In this document: one piece after another, positions 1 through 8,599 of the stretch
Layout of the letters: every line of letters begins with the position of its first letter
Numbering within the stretch: the stretch's first letter is position 1
Source of the DNA: Rhodospirillales bacterium
GTDB lineage: Bacteria > Pseudomonadota > Alphaproteobacteria > Rhodospirillales > Casp-alpha2
Direction: 5' to 3'
DNA: 64,000 nt
Assembly (NCBI GenBank): GCA_017640505.1
Contig: JAEPQO010000001.1
Span: forward strand, 1,256,625-1,320,624
Made by a program: the position numbers and the translations under genes
The notes under the pieces: model-generated
Seen by the model: only the letters and a program-made list of their open reading frames with translations
What the model was told of the DNA's origin: nothing
Databases searched by the model: none

Positions 1-676
1 CAACGGTCACGCGCTGATCCGGGACATCCACAAGAAGAAGGGCGAAGGTGAAGCGGTCAACATCCTGACGCATTGTAACGCGGGATGGCTGGCGACCGTT
101 GACTGGGGTACGGCGCTGGCGCCGATCTACAAGGCATTCGATGCCGGTATCCCGGTGCATGTCTGGGTCGATGAAACGCGCCCGCGCAATCAGGGCGCCA
201 GTCTGACGGCGTGGGAACTGGGCCGGCATGGTGTGCCGCTGACGGTCATCGCCGACAACGCGGGTGGTCACCTGATGCAGGAAGGCCGCGTCGATATGTG
301 CATTGTTGGGACTGACCGCACTACGGCAGCGGGAGATGTCTGCAACAAGATCGGCACCTACCTCAAGGCACTGGCGGCCGACGACAACGGTGTGCCGTTC
401 TACGTTGCACTGCCGTCGCCGACGGTGGACTGGACCATCGATGACGGCCGCGAGATCCCGATCGAGGAACGCTCGGCCGACGAAGTCACCAAGATACAGG
501 GCAAGACCGATAGCGGTGACGTGGTCATGGTGGAGATCGTCCCCGACGGCGCCAAGGGCGGGAACCCGGCGTTCGACGTGACGCCGGCGCGGCTCGTGAC
601 GGGCCTCATTACCGAGCGCGGTGTGTGCGCAGCCTCGAAAGAGGGGCTCAAGGGGCTGTTTCCCGAGAAAGCCTAG
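1..676 (+). CDS. mtnA: S-methyl-5-thioribose-1-phosphate isomerase, C-terminal part (cut by window edge)
   Basis: Methionine salvage enzyme that isomerises methylthioribose-1-phosphate to methylthioribulose-1-phosphate in the cytosol. The reading frame is open from base 2, and 224 residues are visible before the stop. They carry the family hallmarks: ILTHCNAG with the catalytic Cys, then [27 protein letters not shown] and [21 protein letters not shown] with the catalytic Asp. The related eIF2B-alpha and ribose-1,5-bisphosphate isomerase families share the fold, but the THCNAG and DETRPRNQG stretches are typical of MtnA. The N-terminal third lies outside the window. No other methionine-salvage gene is visible downstream; the next gene follows after about 70 bases. 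Confidence 0.95.
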   Translation, partial: NGHALIRDIHKKKGEGEAVNILTHCNAGWLATVDWGTALAPIYKAFDAGIPVHVWVDETRPRNQGASLTAWELGRHGVPLTVIADNAGGHLMQEGRVDMCIVGTDRTTAAGDVCNKIGTYLKALAADDNGVPFYVALPSPTVDWTIDDGREIPIEERSADEVTKIQGKTDSGDVVMVEIVPDGAKGGNPAFDVTPARLVTGLITERGVCAASKEGLKGLFPEKA

Positions 677-746
677 TACGTGGCGTATTTTTAATCCGGT
701 CCTACTGCGCTACAATGCCGCAATACCGTTCTGTGGGAGGAACGCC

Positions 747-1553
747 ATGAAACTGACCGATGCGCAACTCGCCGAATTTCACGACAAGGGGTACCTGTTC
801 CTGCCGGGGCTGTTCTCGAAGGAAGAGGCGCAGGTCCTGAAGGATGCCGCCAGAGACATCTATGCCTCCCACCGCGAGGAAGTATGGCGCGAGAAATCGG
901 GCGTGCCGCGCATCGCCTTTGCGGCACACGAATATGATGAAGCGCACAAGCGGCTTGGTGCGCACCCCCGTCTGGTCGAGCCGATCATGCAGATCCTCGA
1001 GGAAGAGGTCTACATGCACCAATACAAGATCAACGCCAAGGCGGCGTTCGATGGTGACATCTGGCAATGGCATCAGGATTACGGCACCTGGGCCAGGGAC
1101 GACGGCATGCCTGAGCCACGGGCCATGAACATTTCGGTGTTCCTCGACGAGGTCACGGCAGCGAACGGCCCGCTGCTGTTCATTCCGGGCAGCCACAAGG
1201 CGGGCGTTGTCGAGGCCGGGCATGACCTTGAAACGACAAGCTATCCGCTCTGGACGCTGGACCGGGAGACCGTCCGCAAGCTGGCGGACGAGGGCGGCGT
1301 GGTCGCGCCCACCGGCGAACCGGGCTCGGTGCTGCTGTTCCACGGCAACCTCGTGCACGCGAGCCCGCCCAACATCAGCCCATGGGACCGGGTCATCGTC
1401 TATTTGAGCCTGTGCGCGGTTTCCAATCACATCACAAAATTCACGCGCAAACCGTGGATTGCACATCGCGACTTTACGTCGATCAAACCGCTGGCGGACG
1501 ACTGCCTGCAGGAACTGGTCGAGCGGGCCAAGGCAAAGACAGCAGCGGAATAA
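747..1553 (+). CDS. Phytanoyl-CoA dioxygenase (PhyH/EctD-type) family protein
   Basis: A 268-residue Fe(II)/2-oxoglutarate-dependent oxygenase. The metal triad is visible as His109-x-Asp111 (WQWHQDYGTW) and His204 (FHGNLVHAS), with Arg215 positioned to bind 2-oxoglutarate. The stretches GTWARDDGMPEPRAMN and GPLLFIPGSH resemble ectoine hydroxylase more than human PhyH, but there are no ect genes nearby, so the substrate is unknown. The ATG at 747 is preceded by a good ribosome site (GGGAGG, 735-740). An in-frame extension to 621 runs into mtnA and is unlikely. The SDR gene starts 4 bases after the stop, so the two are probably co-transcribed and may act on successive steps of one small-molecule route. 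Family is certain; substrate is not. Confidence 0.9.
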   Translation: MKLTDAQLAEFHDKGYLFLPGLFSKEEAQVLKDAARDIYASHREEVWREKSGVPRIAFAAHEYDEAHKRLGAHPRLVEPIMQILEEEVYMHQYKINAKAAFDGDIWQWHQDYGTWARDDGMPEPRAMNISVFLDEVTAANGPLLFIPGSHKAGVVEAGHDLETTSYPLWTLDRETVRKLADEGGVVAPTGEPGSVLLFHGNLVHASPPNISPWDRVIVYLSLCAVSNHITKFTRKPWIAHRDFTSIKPLADDCLQELVERAKAKTAAE

Positions 1554-1557
1554 CACC

Positions 1558-2508
1558 ATGAAAATTCTGATTACCGGCGGCACCGGGTTCCTGGGCCGCC
1601 TTCTGGCCGAACGCGCGCTTGCACGCGGTGACGAGGTCACGCTTTTCGATATTGCCGTGCCGCCCGACGGCTTGGGGGCGCTTGAAGGCCGGGTGGAAAT
1701 CGCCCTCGGCGACATCGGCGATGCCACCGCGGTTGTCGACCTGGTCAAGGGCTGCGATGCTGTCATTCATCTCGCATCCATGGTCAGCGCCGGTTCGGAA
1801 GCGGATTTCGACGCCGCGATGCGGGTCAATATCGAGGGCGGCCGGACTGTACTCGACGCCGCGCGTGCCAACGGTCCGGCAACCAAGGTTCTGTTTACCT
1901 CAAGCCTCGCGGTGTTCGGCGGTTCCGCCATGCCCGAGCACGTCGACGGCATGACCCGGCCCGTCCCGCAGAACACCTACGGGATGACCAAGGCGGTGAT
2001 GGAACTGCTGGTCAACGATATGAGCCGGAAGGGTTTCGTCGATGGCCGTGTTGCCCGCCTGCCGACGGTAATCGTGCGGCCGGGAAAACCCAACACGGCG
2101 GCGTCCAGCTTCGCCAGCGGCGTGATCCGCGAACCGCTGACCGGTGTCGAAAGCCTGTATCCGGTGCCGCTCGACATGACGCTCTGCGTTGGCGGCTACC
2201 GCACGGTGGCGGATGGCCTGATGGTGCTGCTGGATGCGCCGGCAGACGCGTTCGGGGACGACCGGGTGGTGAACCTGCCGAACATCACCGTCAATGTGCA
2301 GGAAATGATCGACGCGACGAAGGCCGTCGCGGCGCGCCGCGGGATCGAACTGGGGCCGTTTACGTCTGCGCCCGACGCCAACGTGCAGAAGATCGTCGGT
2401 GCTTGGCCGGTGTCGATGGATGCGGGCCGCGCGCTCGCGCTCGGCTGCCCCGGTGATACGGGACTGGAACCGATCGTCGAGAGTTTCGTCGCGGATTATC
2501 TGAGCTAA
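1558..2508 (+). CDS. NAD-dependent epimerase/dehydratase (extended SDR, DenD-like)
   Basis: A 316-residue extended short-chain dehydrogenase. It has the nucleotide-binding motif TGGTGFLG (residues 6-13), the acidic residue after beta-2 (FDIA, near 31) expected for NAD, Ser115-Ser116, and the catalytic pair Tyr141-x3-Lys145 (YGMTK). The sequence VARLPTVIVRPGKPNTAASSF is reminiscent of the D-erythronate dehydrogenase (DenD) group, which oxidises C4 sugar acids. That would fit the class II aldolase at 4007, because DenD partners include aldolase-family decarboxylases, but no OtnK-type kinase or OtnI-type isomerase is present. It starts 4 bases after the dioxygenase stop and ends 1 base from the convergent lyase gene. 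Confidence 0.85.
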   Translation: MKILITGGTGFLGRLLAERALARGDEVTLFDIAVPPDGLGALEGRVEIALGDIGDATAVVDLVKGCDAVIHLASMVSAGSEADFDAAMRVNIEGGRTVLDAARANGPATKVLFTSSLAVFGGSAMPEHVDGMTRPVPQNTYGMTKAVMELLVNDMSRKGFVDGRVARLPTVIVRPGKPNTAASSFASGVIREPLTGVESLYPVPLDMTLCVGGYRTVADGLMVLLDAPADAFGDDRVVNLPNITVNVQEMIDATKAVAARRGIELGPFTSAPDANVQKIVGAWPVSMDAGRALALGCPGDTGLEPIVESFVADYLS

Positions 2509-2509
2509 G

Positions 2510-3850
2510 TCAGCCTTCCGCCACATCCCGCGCCATGCGGGCTGCCAAGCCGATATAGCCCTCCGGGTCGAGCAGTGCGTCGATCTCGTCCTCGGAGAGC
2601 ACATCCGTCACGGCGTCGATCTGCATCAGTGCATCCTTCATGGTCGTATCTTCCTTGAAAGCCGTCGTGCAGGCGGCATGCAGGATATCGTGCGCCGTCT
2701 GACGCCCGAGCTTCTCGCCCAACTGCATCATGACTGCTTCGGAAAGCGTCAGGCCCTTGGTGATATCCAGGTTGCGGCGCATGTTGCCGGCGCGGACGTC
2801 GAGCCCTTCACACAGCACCACGGTCTTGGCGAGCGCGGCGTCGGTCTGGCAGACGGTGCGGGCGATGAATTCACGCTCAGTGTTTAGCGCGATCTTGTCG
2901 CGTTCGTTTTCGTTGACCAATGTTTCAAACGCCATCGAGACACTGGAGCGTACGGTACGTGCGAGGCCGGCGATGCTTTCGCAGATGGCGGGATTGCGTT
3001 TGTGCGGCATGGTCGACGAGCCGACCTTGCCGGCGGGATAGGGTTCCTCGACCTCCTGTAGCTCGGTCTTGGTCATCAGGAACAGCTCGTGGGCGATTTT
3101 GCCGCAGGTGCCGGCGATCATGGCGAGCACGGACACCATCTCGACAATCCGGTCACGCGCGGTGTGCCAAGTGATGGCGGGTTCTTCCAGTTCCAGGTTA
3201 CGCATCAGTTTTTCGCGGACGGCGAAGCCCTGATCGCCGAGGGCAGCAAGCGTGCCGACGGCGCCGCCGAATTGACCGGCCAGCAGGCGCGGGCGCATCT
3301 CGTCCATGCGGGTCTGATGACGGCGGATTTCGTCGAGCCAGATCGCGGCCTTGTAGCCGAACGTCACCGGCTGCGCGTGCTGGCCGTGGGTGCGGCCTGG
3401 CATGGCCGTTGCAGCGTGGGTCACGGCCTGATCGGCGAGTGCGGCGGTTAGCGCTTCCAGCCGGCCGTCGATGATGTCCATGGCGTCCCTGATCTGCAGG
3501 ATCATGCCGGTGTCGGTGATATCCTGTGTGGTCGCGCCCCAGTGCACGTATTCCCCAAGGCCGTCCGGGCACTTGGCGGCGATCATGCGGACCAGCGGCA
3601 CGATCGGATGCGCGGTCCGGTCCATCTCGCGCTTCATTTCGGCCAGGTCGTAGTCAGCGGCATCGCCCGCGTCGCGGATGGCGCGGGCGGCGTCTGCCGG
3701 GATGATCCCGAGTTCCGCCTCCGCGTCGGCCAGCGCGACCTCGACATCGAGCCACGCCTGCACGGTGCGCTGATCGGAAAAGACGTCGCGCATGTCCGCG
3801 GTCGAGTATTGATCTCTGAAAAGCTCGCTATCGATGACATAAGCGGCCAT
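2510..3850 (-). CDS. Fumarase/aspartase-superfamily lyase (adenylosuccinate lyase / carboxymuconate cycloisomerase type)
   Basis: A 446-residue lyase of the superfamily that eliminates a group beta to a carboxylate. The signature loop GSSTMPHKRNP lies at about 277-287 and holds the catalytic Ser. Other conserved blocks are HWGATTQDITDT near 103 and GRTHGQHAQPVTFG near 152. The overall layout matches adenylosuccinate lyase-like proteins and 3-carboxy-cis,cis-muconate cycloisomerases. Since it sits among sugar-acid-like genes rather than purine genes, it is more likely a catabolic lyase than the housekeeping PurB, but this is inference. Two in-frame ATGs occur at the start; the inner one (3850) has AGGGAG at proper distance, while the outer (3856) is too close to it. 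It is convergent with the SDR gene, and its promoter would lie in the AT-rich gap before 4007. Confidence 0.85.
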   Translation of the reverse strand: MAAYVIDSELFRDQYSTADMRDVFSDQRTVQAWLDVEVALADAEAELGIIPADAARAIRDAGDAADYDLAEMKREMDRTAHPIVPLVRMIAAKCPDGLGEYVHWGATTQDITDTGMILQIRDAMDIIDGRLEALTAALADQAVTHAATAMPGRTHGQHAQPVTFGYKAAIWLDEIRRHQTRMDEMRPRLLAGQFGGAVGTLAALGDQGFAVREKLMRNLELEEPAITWHTARDRIVEMVSVLAMIAGTCGKIAHELFLMTKTELQEVEEPYPAGKVGSSTMPHKRNPAICESIAGLARTVRSSVSMAFETLVNENERDKIALNTEREFIARTVCQTDAALAKTVVLCEGLDVRAGNMRRNLDITKGLTLSEAVMMQLGEKLGRQTAHDILHAACTTAFKEDTTMKDALMQIDAVTDVLSEDEIDALLDPEGYIGLAARMARDVAEG

Positions 3851-3969
3851 GAACATTCTCCCTAAGTATTATTTTTTGATGCGGAATTGGACGGCATCGG
3901 TGGCCACCCGTCAACGCCGAGCGTGCGCATGGCCTCAGAAATCCAGAAACCTCAAGGCATAAAATTAAG

Positions 3970-3999
3970 TAGTGTAATAACTATATAGGTATGTCACTA
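3970..3999. promoter_or_regulatory. Imperfect dyad before the Phd-aldolase fusion gene (possible operator)
   Basis: TAGTGTAATA (3970-3979) and TATGTCACTA (3990-3999) form an inverted repeat with 8 of 10 matching positions and a 10-base AT-rich centre. It ends 8 bases before the ATG at 4007, so a protein bound here would block transcription or translation start. Phd-family antitoxins bind palindromes next to their own start codons, and the gene downstream begins with a Phd-like domain; autoregulation is therefore a reasonable inference, not shown. Confidence 0.4.
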
Positions 4000-4006
4000 T
4001 TAATAT

Positions 4007-4852
4007 ATGAAGCATGATCGTCAGCCACTGAGCGTCAACGCGACGGACGCCAACCAGCGGTTCTCCCGCCTGCTGGCGGAAAGCGAGCAGGGCCGGGATG
4101 TCGTCATCACGAAACGCGGTCGGCCAGTGGCGCGGCTCGTATCGATCGGGTCGGATGCATCGACTGCGGCGCCACTCGGCGTCCCGGCGGGGTCCGACGT
4201 GCCGGATTACGACAAGCGCATGGCGCTGATCGAAACGTGTCGGCGCATGAATGCGACGGGCCTCAACCAGGGCACCAGTGGCAACGCATCGATCAGGGTC
4301 GACGACGGTCTGCTGATCACGCCATCCGGCCTCGATTACGACAAGACGTCGCCCGTCGATATCGTGAAAATCGATTGGGAGGGAAAGGTCCTGCGCGGTC
4401 ATCGCCCGCCGTCGAGCGAGTGGCACTTCCATTGCCGGGTCATGGCGGCCAAGCCCAAGGCAGGGGCGCTGCTGCATACCCATTCGATCCATGCCACGAC
4501 CCTTGCCTGCCTGAGCCGGGGCATTCCGCCATTCCACTACATGGTCGCCGTTGCCGGCGGGCGGGATATCCGCTGTGCACCGTATGCCACGTTCGGTACC
4601 GAAAAACTTGCGGATGCGGTGCTTGCGGCGCTGGAGGGCAGGCTGGCGTGCCTGATGGAAAATCACGGCATGATCGTGCTGGGCCGGGACATCGAGGACG
4701 CCTTCAAGCGCGCCATCGAAATCGAGACGCTGGCGAACCAGTACCTGAAGGCGCTGGCCGTCGGCATGCCCAAGCTTTTGACGGTCGGCGAAATGGACGT
4801 GGTTCTTGAAAAGTTCAAGAACTACAGCGCCTGGGCGGATCCGAAGAAATAG
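4007..4852 (+). CDS. Class II aldolase/adducin-family enzyme with N-terminal Phd/YefM antitoxin-like domain
   Basis: A 281-residue two-domain protein. Residues 8-47 read like a type II antitoxin DNA-binding domain of the Phd/YefM family: VNATDANQRFSRLLAES, a GRDVVIT strand, then KRGRPVARLV. A short linker (48-66) leads to a class II aldolase domain (68-270) with GTSGNAS, ITPSG, catalytic Glu138 (SSEWHFH), and zinc ligands His158, His160 (HTHSIHA) and His220 (ENHGM). All catalytic positions are present, so it is probably an active L-fuculose-phosphate aldolase-like or 3-oxo-tetronate-phosphate decarboxylase-like enzyme. Both parts are in one frame with no stop between them. No toxin gene (RelE, Doc, PIN) is adjacent. 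There is no clear Shine-Dalgarno before the ATG, so a leaderless or weak start is possible. The cupin gene follows after 21 bases. Confidence 0.88.
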   Translation: MKHDRQPLSVNATDANQRFSRLLAESEQGRDVVITKRGRPVARLVSIGSDASTAAPLGVPAGSDVPDYDKRMALIETCRRMNATGLNQGTSGNASIRVDDGLLITPSGLDYDKTSPVDIVKIDWEGKVLRGHRPPSSEWHFHCRVMAAKPKAGALLHTHSIHATTLACLSRGIPPFHYMVAVAGGRDIRCAPYATFGTEKLADAVLAALEGRLACLMENHGMIVLGRDIEDAFKRAIEIETLANQYLKALAVGMPKLLTVGEMDVVLEKFKNYSAWADPKK

Positions 4853-4873
4853 CTACCTGTTGGAAGGATAATC

Positions 4874-5206
4874 ATGAAGATACCGACCCTTCCCTTCACG
4901 CCGACCGACTGGGACGCCGTCGAAGCGGTGACGTATCCGGGTGAAACCGGGGAAGCGGTCTGGCGGACGCTGAATATCGGGGATGTGCGCGTGCGGGTTG
5001 TCGAATACTCGCCGGGATATCTCGCCGATCATTGGTGCGACCGGGGGCACATCCTTTATGTGCTGGAGGGAGAATTGATCAGCGAACTGAAGGATGGCCG
5101 TTCGTTTACCCTGAAGGCAGGAATGAGCTATCAGGTGTCGGACTTTGGGGATGCGCCGCATCGCTCCCGCACGGAAGCGGGCGCCAAGCTTTTCGTCGTC
5201 GACTGA
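4874..5206 (+). CDS. DHCW-motif cupin-fold protein
   Basis: A 110-residue single-domain cupin. The sequence YLADHWCDRGHILYVLEGEL contains the DHWC-type motif that names this small family, followed by the second cupin strand set (SFTLKAGMSYQVSDFG). A metal site could be formed by the His, Cys and Glu residues of the first motif. GGAAGG at 4862-4867 gives a good ribosome site for the ATG. Location 21 bases after the aldolase suggests co-expression, perhaps acting on a sugar or acid product of that enzyme. The family has no firmly assigned reaction known to me. Confidence 0.85.
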   Translation: MKIPTLPFTPTDWDAVEAVTYPGETGEAVWRTLNIGDVRVRVVEYSPGYLADHWCDRGHILYVLEGELISELKDGRSFTLKAGMSYQVSDFGDAPHRSRTEAGAKLFVVD

Positions 5207-5343
5207 TTCCTCGCTACCGAAGCATTACAAAATCCATATTGCGGAAGAATCAAAATAGGCATATATGTTCGCGCGAAACGCGATAGCCCCCGCGTTTTGG
5301 CCGGGTGCCGAAGGTTCGGCATCGCCATCCAGGTTCCAATGAA

Positions 5344-5634
5344 ATGTTTAAGAATGTAGTCGCCTTCGCGCCGATGGTGCTGAGTGCTGCCGTGCTGTTT
5401 TCTTCCAATGCCGTTTCTGCGCAGGACACCAACGTGCCGCAGAACAAGACCGAATGTATGCAGGCCGTTACCGATACCAAGGAAGCCCGCGCGTCCAACC
5501 CGGAAATCGGACCGAAAGCCGCAAAAGTATATGACGAAGTCGTCGAACTCGCGGAAAAGCGCTGCGAGCAGGGTGAGTTCGTCTATGCCGGCGAACTGCT
5601 GAACCTTGCCCGTGGCATGGTTGCGTCCGAATAG
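5344..5634 (+). CDS. Small secreted protein of unknown function
   Basis: A 96-residue protein with a clear signal peptide: MFKNVVAFAPMVLSAAVLF, then SSNAVSA before the likely cleavage site at Gln-Asp. The mature part (about 70 residues) is mostly helical and acidic, with two Cys (TECMQ and KRCEQ) that could form one disulfide in the periplasm. I do not recognise the family. An in-frame upstream start at 5305 would put 13 extra residues before the signal peptide, so the ATG at 5344 is preferred. The gene is followed closely by a strong hairpin terminator, so it is probably a single-gene unit. The 137-base gap before it contains AT-rich sequence (about 5219-5270) that could hold the promoter. 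Confidence 0.7.
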   Translation: MFKNVVAFAPMVLSAAVLFSSNAVSAQDTNVPQNKTECMQAVTDTKEARASNPEIGPKAAKVYDEVVELAEKRCEQGEFVYAGELLNLARGMVASE

Positions 5635-5653
5635 TAGCCCTCCGAGGCAACAA

Positions 5654-5683
5654 AAAAGCCCCGGTCGCAAGACCGGGGCTTTT
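5654..5683. terminator. Bidirectional intrinsic terminator between convergent genes
   Basis: A perfect 13-bp stem (AAAAGCCCCGGTC at 5654-5666, matching arm 5671-5683) with a GCAA tetraloop. The A-run on one side and T-run on the other make it functional in both directions, serving the small secreted-protein gene (+) and petC (-). Confidence 0.92.
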
Positions 5684-5706
5684 CGTTTGGGCTGGCCGGC
5701 GAACTG

Positions 5707-6534
5707 TTAGTGAACGTCGGACCAGATTTTCCGTTTCAGCGCGTAGAGCATGGCCGTCAGGACGATCAGGAACAAGATCACCTTGATGCCGGTCTGTTTA
5801 CGCGTTTCGAGTTCGGGCTCCGCGGCCCATGCCAGGAACATGGTCACGTCGGACGACAGCTGTTCGGTCGTGGCCGCCGTGCCATCTTCATACTCGACGG
5901 CGCCTTCATAGAGCGGCGGTGCCATCGAGATAGCGTGACCCGGGAAGTACTCGTTGTAATACTTGCCATCCGGCAGCGAGAAGCCGGCAGGGGCCTCTTC
6001 CTTGTAGCCAGTCAGCAGTGCGTGGAGGTAATCCGCACCCAGGGCGAACCCGCCCGGGTGGAACAGCGAGACGCGAAGCGCGGAATCGCCACCGGCGCCA
6101 CGCGCCTTGGTGATCAGCGACAGGTCCGGCGGTACCGCACCACCGTTGGCGGCGGCGGCAGCCTTACTGTTCGGGAACGGGGCCGGCCAGCGGTCGGCCG
6201 GGGTCGCCGGACGCGAGAACATGTCGCCGTCCTCGTTCGGGCCGTCCTGGACTTCATACGACGACGCGATCGCCTTGATCTCGTCTTCGTTGTAGCCCAG
6301 GTCACCCAAATTGCGGAACGCGATCAGGTCGAGCGAGTGACAGTTGGCGCAGACGTTCCGGTACACCTGGAAACCACGCTGCAGGGCGGCGCGGTCGTAC
6401 GTGCCGAAGATGCCGTTGAACGACCAGTCCTGCGACGGCGGCTTGACACCGGCGCCGGCGGCCTGGGCGTTCCCGGCACCCGCGAGGATGCCGAGGCCGA
6501 GTGCAATGGCGGTAAGGGTTTTCGTCATTTTCAT
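5707..6534 (-). CDS. petC: Cytochrome c1, bc1 complex
   Basis: A 275-residue membrane-anchored cytochrome c1 that takes electrons from the Rieske protein and passes them to a soluble or membrane cytochrome c. A signal peptide ends near AQA (residue 26). The heme-binding motif is CANCH (Cys62, Cys65, His66), the sixth ligand is Met204 in HAISMAPPL, and the C-terminal anchor is at about 250-268 followed by KRKIW. The ATG at 6534 lies 5 bases after the cytochrome b stop, with GGAG overlapping that stop, so translation is probably coupled. A longer open frame up to 6810 runs inside cytochrome b and is not part of the gene. It is the last gene of petABC. Confidence 0.97.
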   Translation of the reverse strand: MKMTKTLTAIALGLGILAGAGNAQAAGAGVKPPSQDWSFNGIFGTYDRAALQRGFQVYRNVCANCHSLDLIAFRNLGDLGYNEDEIKAIASSYEVQDGPNEDGDMFSRPATPADRWPAPFPNSKAAAAANGGAVPPDLSLITKARGAGGDSALRVSLFHPGGFALGADYLHALLTGYKEEAPAGFSLPDGKYYNEYFPGHAISMAPPLYEGAVEYEDGTAATTEQLSSDVTMFLAWAAEPELETRKQTGIKVILFLIVLTAMLYALKRKIWSDVH

Positions 6535-6539
6535 AAGTC

Positions 6540-7832
6540 TTACTCCGCCGCCTGAGTTGCACCGGTAACGGAAGCGGCAATGCTGTCCGGAAGCGGTTTC
6601 GGCCGCTCCAGAACGCCGACAACCGGCACGATGATGATGATGTGGAAGAAGTACCAGAACGTCGACCACTGGCCGATTGTCACCAGCACACCTTCCGGCG
6701 GCAGACCGCCGACCCATCCGAGGATGACGCAGTCGATGGCGAACACCCAGAAGAAGAAGCGGTAAAGCGGACGGTACTTCGACGAACGGACCCGCGAACG
6801 GTCGAGCCACGGCAGCAGAAGCAACACTAGGATCGACGCGAACATCGCAATGACGCCGGCGAGCTTGGCCGACATCAGCGTGCCGCCCAGCGAGATCACC
6901 TGGTAGACCCAGTAATCAGACGTGAACGCACGCAGGATCGCGTAGAACGGCAGGAAGTACCATTCCGGCACGATGTGCGGCGGCGTCACCAGCGGGTCGG
7001 CCATGATGTAGTTGTCCGGGTGACCGAAGTAGTTCGGCGCGAAGAAGATGAAGAACGCGAAGAAGATCATCATGAGCCCGAGACCGTACAGATCCTTGAT
7101 CGTGTAGTACGGATGGAACGGGATCGTGTCCTGTTTCTCGTCCTTGATTTCAACGCCCGTCGGGTTGTTGGAGTGATGCATGTGCAGCGCCCAGAGGTGC
7201 AGGAACACCAGGCCGACGATCACGAACGGCAGCAGGTAGTGCAGCGAGAAGAACCGGTTCAGCGTCGGGTTATCGACGACGAAACCGCCCCACAGCAGCT
7301 GCACGATGTAGTCCCCGACCAGCGGAATGGCCGAGAACAGGTTGGTGATCACGGTCGCGCCCCAGAAGCTCATCTGGCCCCACGGCAGCACGTAACCCAT
7401 GAATGCGGTCGCCATCATCGCCAGCAGGATGAAAATCCCGATCATCCAGAGGATTTCGCGCGGCGCCTTGTAAGAGCCGTAGTAAAGGCCGCGGAAAATG
7501 TGGATGTAGACGACGATGAAGAAGATGCTGGCACCGTTCATGTGGATGTAACGGATCAGCCAGCCGGAATTGACGTCGCGCATGATGCGCTCGACCGACG
7601 TGAACGCATATTCGGTGTGCGGCGTGTAGCTCATTGCCAGCGTGATGCCGGAAACGATCATGATCACGAGCACGATCCCCGCGAGCGAACCAAAGTTCCA
7701 GAAGTAGTTCAGGTTCTTCGGTGTCGGGTATTGGTTCATCTGCGCGTCCATGAACGAGAAGATCGGCAGGCGATGCTCGATCCAGTTCACGATACGGCTG
7801 TTGGATTGGAAGTTAGAGGTTCCACCACTCAT
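6540..7832 (-). CDS. petB: Cytochrome b, bc1 complex
   Basis: A 430-residue integral membrane protein carrying hemes bL and bH and both quinone sites. The four heme ligands are visible as His97, His111, His198 and His212, the same numbering as in the classic Rhodobacter protein. The Qo site is marked by [15 protein letters not shown] (146-160) and PEWY (289-292). Eight transmembrane segments can be counted, and the protein is full length, not split as in b6f. It sits 14 bases after petA and 5 before petC in a standard fbcFBC order. Confidence 0.98.
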   Translation of the reverse strand: MSGGTSNFQSNSRIVNWIEHRLPIFSFMDAQMNQYPTPKNLNYFWNFGSLAGIVLVIMIVSGITLAMSYTPHTEYAFTSVERIMRDVNSGWLIRYIHMNGASIFFIVVYIHIFRGLYYGSYKAPREILWMIGIFILLAMMATAFMGYVLPWGQMSFWGATVITNLFSAIPLVGDYIVQLLWGGFVVDNPTLNRFFSLHYLLPFVIVGLVFLHLWALHMHHSNNPTGVEIKDEKQDTIPFHPYYTIKDLYGLGLMMIFFAFFIFFAPNYFGHPDNYIMADPLVTPPHIVPEWYFLPFYAILRAFTSDYWVYQVISLGGTLMSAKLAGVIAMFASILVLLLLPWLDRSRVRSSKYRPLYRFFFWVFAIDCVILGWVGGLPPEGVLVTIGQWSTFWYFFHIIIIVPVVGVLERPKPLPDSIAASVTGATQAAE

Positions 7833-7846
7833 TGTTCTTTCCCCCC

Positions 7847-8416
7847 TCAGCCGATCAGCACGGTGTTGTCGTCGGTGAATTCGTACGACGGGACCGGCAG
7901 GTTAGTGGGTGCCGGACCTTTGCGGATACGGCCGGACGTGTCGTAGTGCGAACCATGGCACGGGCAGAACCAGCCGCCGAATTCGCCCTTGGAATCGCCC
8001 TGTTTCTGACCAAGCGGAATGCAGCCCAGGTGCGTGCAGACACCCACCATGACCAGCCATTCCGGCTTGACGACGCGGTCGGCGTCGGTTTGCGGATCGG
8101 GGAGCTGATCGAGCGACACGCTCTCTGCTTCCGAGATTTCTTCCGGCGTGCGGTGGCGAATGAAGACCGGCTTGCCGCGCCAGATCACGGTGATGCTCTG
8201 ACCAACGGCAATCTGCGAGATGTCGACTTCGGTCGATGCCAGCGCCAGCGTGTCTGCCGCCGGGTTCATCTGATCGATGAACGGCCAAACCGCGATTGCG
8301 GTGCCGACGGCGCCAACCGCTGCCGTGCTCCAAATAAGGAAATCGCGGCGCGTCTGTTCGTCGATTTCGGCGCCGCCACTCGTGGGTTGGCCCGCATGGT
8401 TTGCGGTTTCGCTCAT
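7847..8416 (-). CDS. petA: Ubiquinol-cytochrome c reductase iron-sulfur (Rieske) subunit
   Basis: A 189-residue Rieske protein. The N-terminus holds a Tat-type signal anchor (TRRDFLIW, residues 22-29, followed by a hydrophobic helix), as usual for bacterial Rieske subunits exported folded. The [2Fe-2S] site is CTHLGC (Cys127, His129, Cys132) and CPCHGSHYD (Cys151, Cys153, His154). A GAGGGG ribosome site precedes the ATG at 8416; an in-frame TTG 24 bases upstream is not needed. It is the first gene of petABC, with the promoter expected in the 285-base gap shared with trmL. Confidence 0.97.
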   Translation of the reverse strand: MSETANHAGQPTSGGAEIDEQTRRDFLIWSTAAVGAVGTAIAVWPFIDQMNPAADTLALASTEVDISQIAVGQSITVIWRGKPVFIRHRTPEEISEAESVSLDQLPDPQTDADRVVKPEWLVMVGVCTHLGCIPLGQKQGDSKGEFGGWFCPCHGSHYDTSGRIRKGPAPTNLPVPSYEFTDDNTVLIG

Positions 8417-8575
8417 GGAAATTCCCCTCGATATGACCAATTACCCGTCGCCGTCGAAACGGCATGAATACTTCAATATCCCCGGCCGAAATCGCTCACC
8501 CTCGGACCCGGCCTTCGTTATCGTAAATGCCAGCCGATGCCGGTTTCAAGCATGCGGGCAGGCAACGATAATTAA

Positions 8576-8599
8576 CGTTTCCGGGAGACCCCGGAAACG
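8576..8599. other. Perfect hairpin in the petA-trmL divergent gap
   Basis: The gap 8417-8701 holds no gene. It contains a 10-bp perfect stem, CGTTTCCGGG (8576-8585) and its complement (8590-8599), with a 4-base loop. There is no T-run on either side and the flanking genes are divergent, so it is not a usual terminator. It could be an operator or part of the trmL leader. A nearby direct repeat, AAAATGGCG at 8651-8659 and again at 8662-8670, lies just before trmL. Confidence 0.35.

Noticed and set aside
3850-5210. Toxin-antitoxin module at the Phd-like domain
   Set aside because: No RelE, Doc, PIN or other toxin-sized gene lies next to it; the domain is fused to an aldolase and followed by a cupin gene.
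5300-5325. Hairpin TGCCGA-AGGT-TCGGCA before the small secreted protein gene
   Set aside because: Only 6 bp with no T-run; may be chance in a short leader.
6535-6810. Upstream extension of the petC frame into petB
   Set aside because: It overlaps cytochrome b in another frame; the signal peptide of cytochrome c1 starts at 6534.
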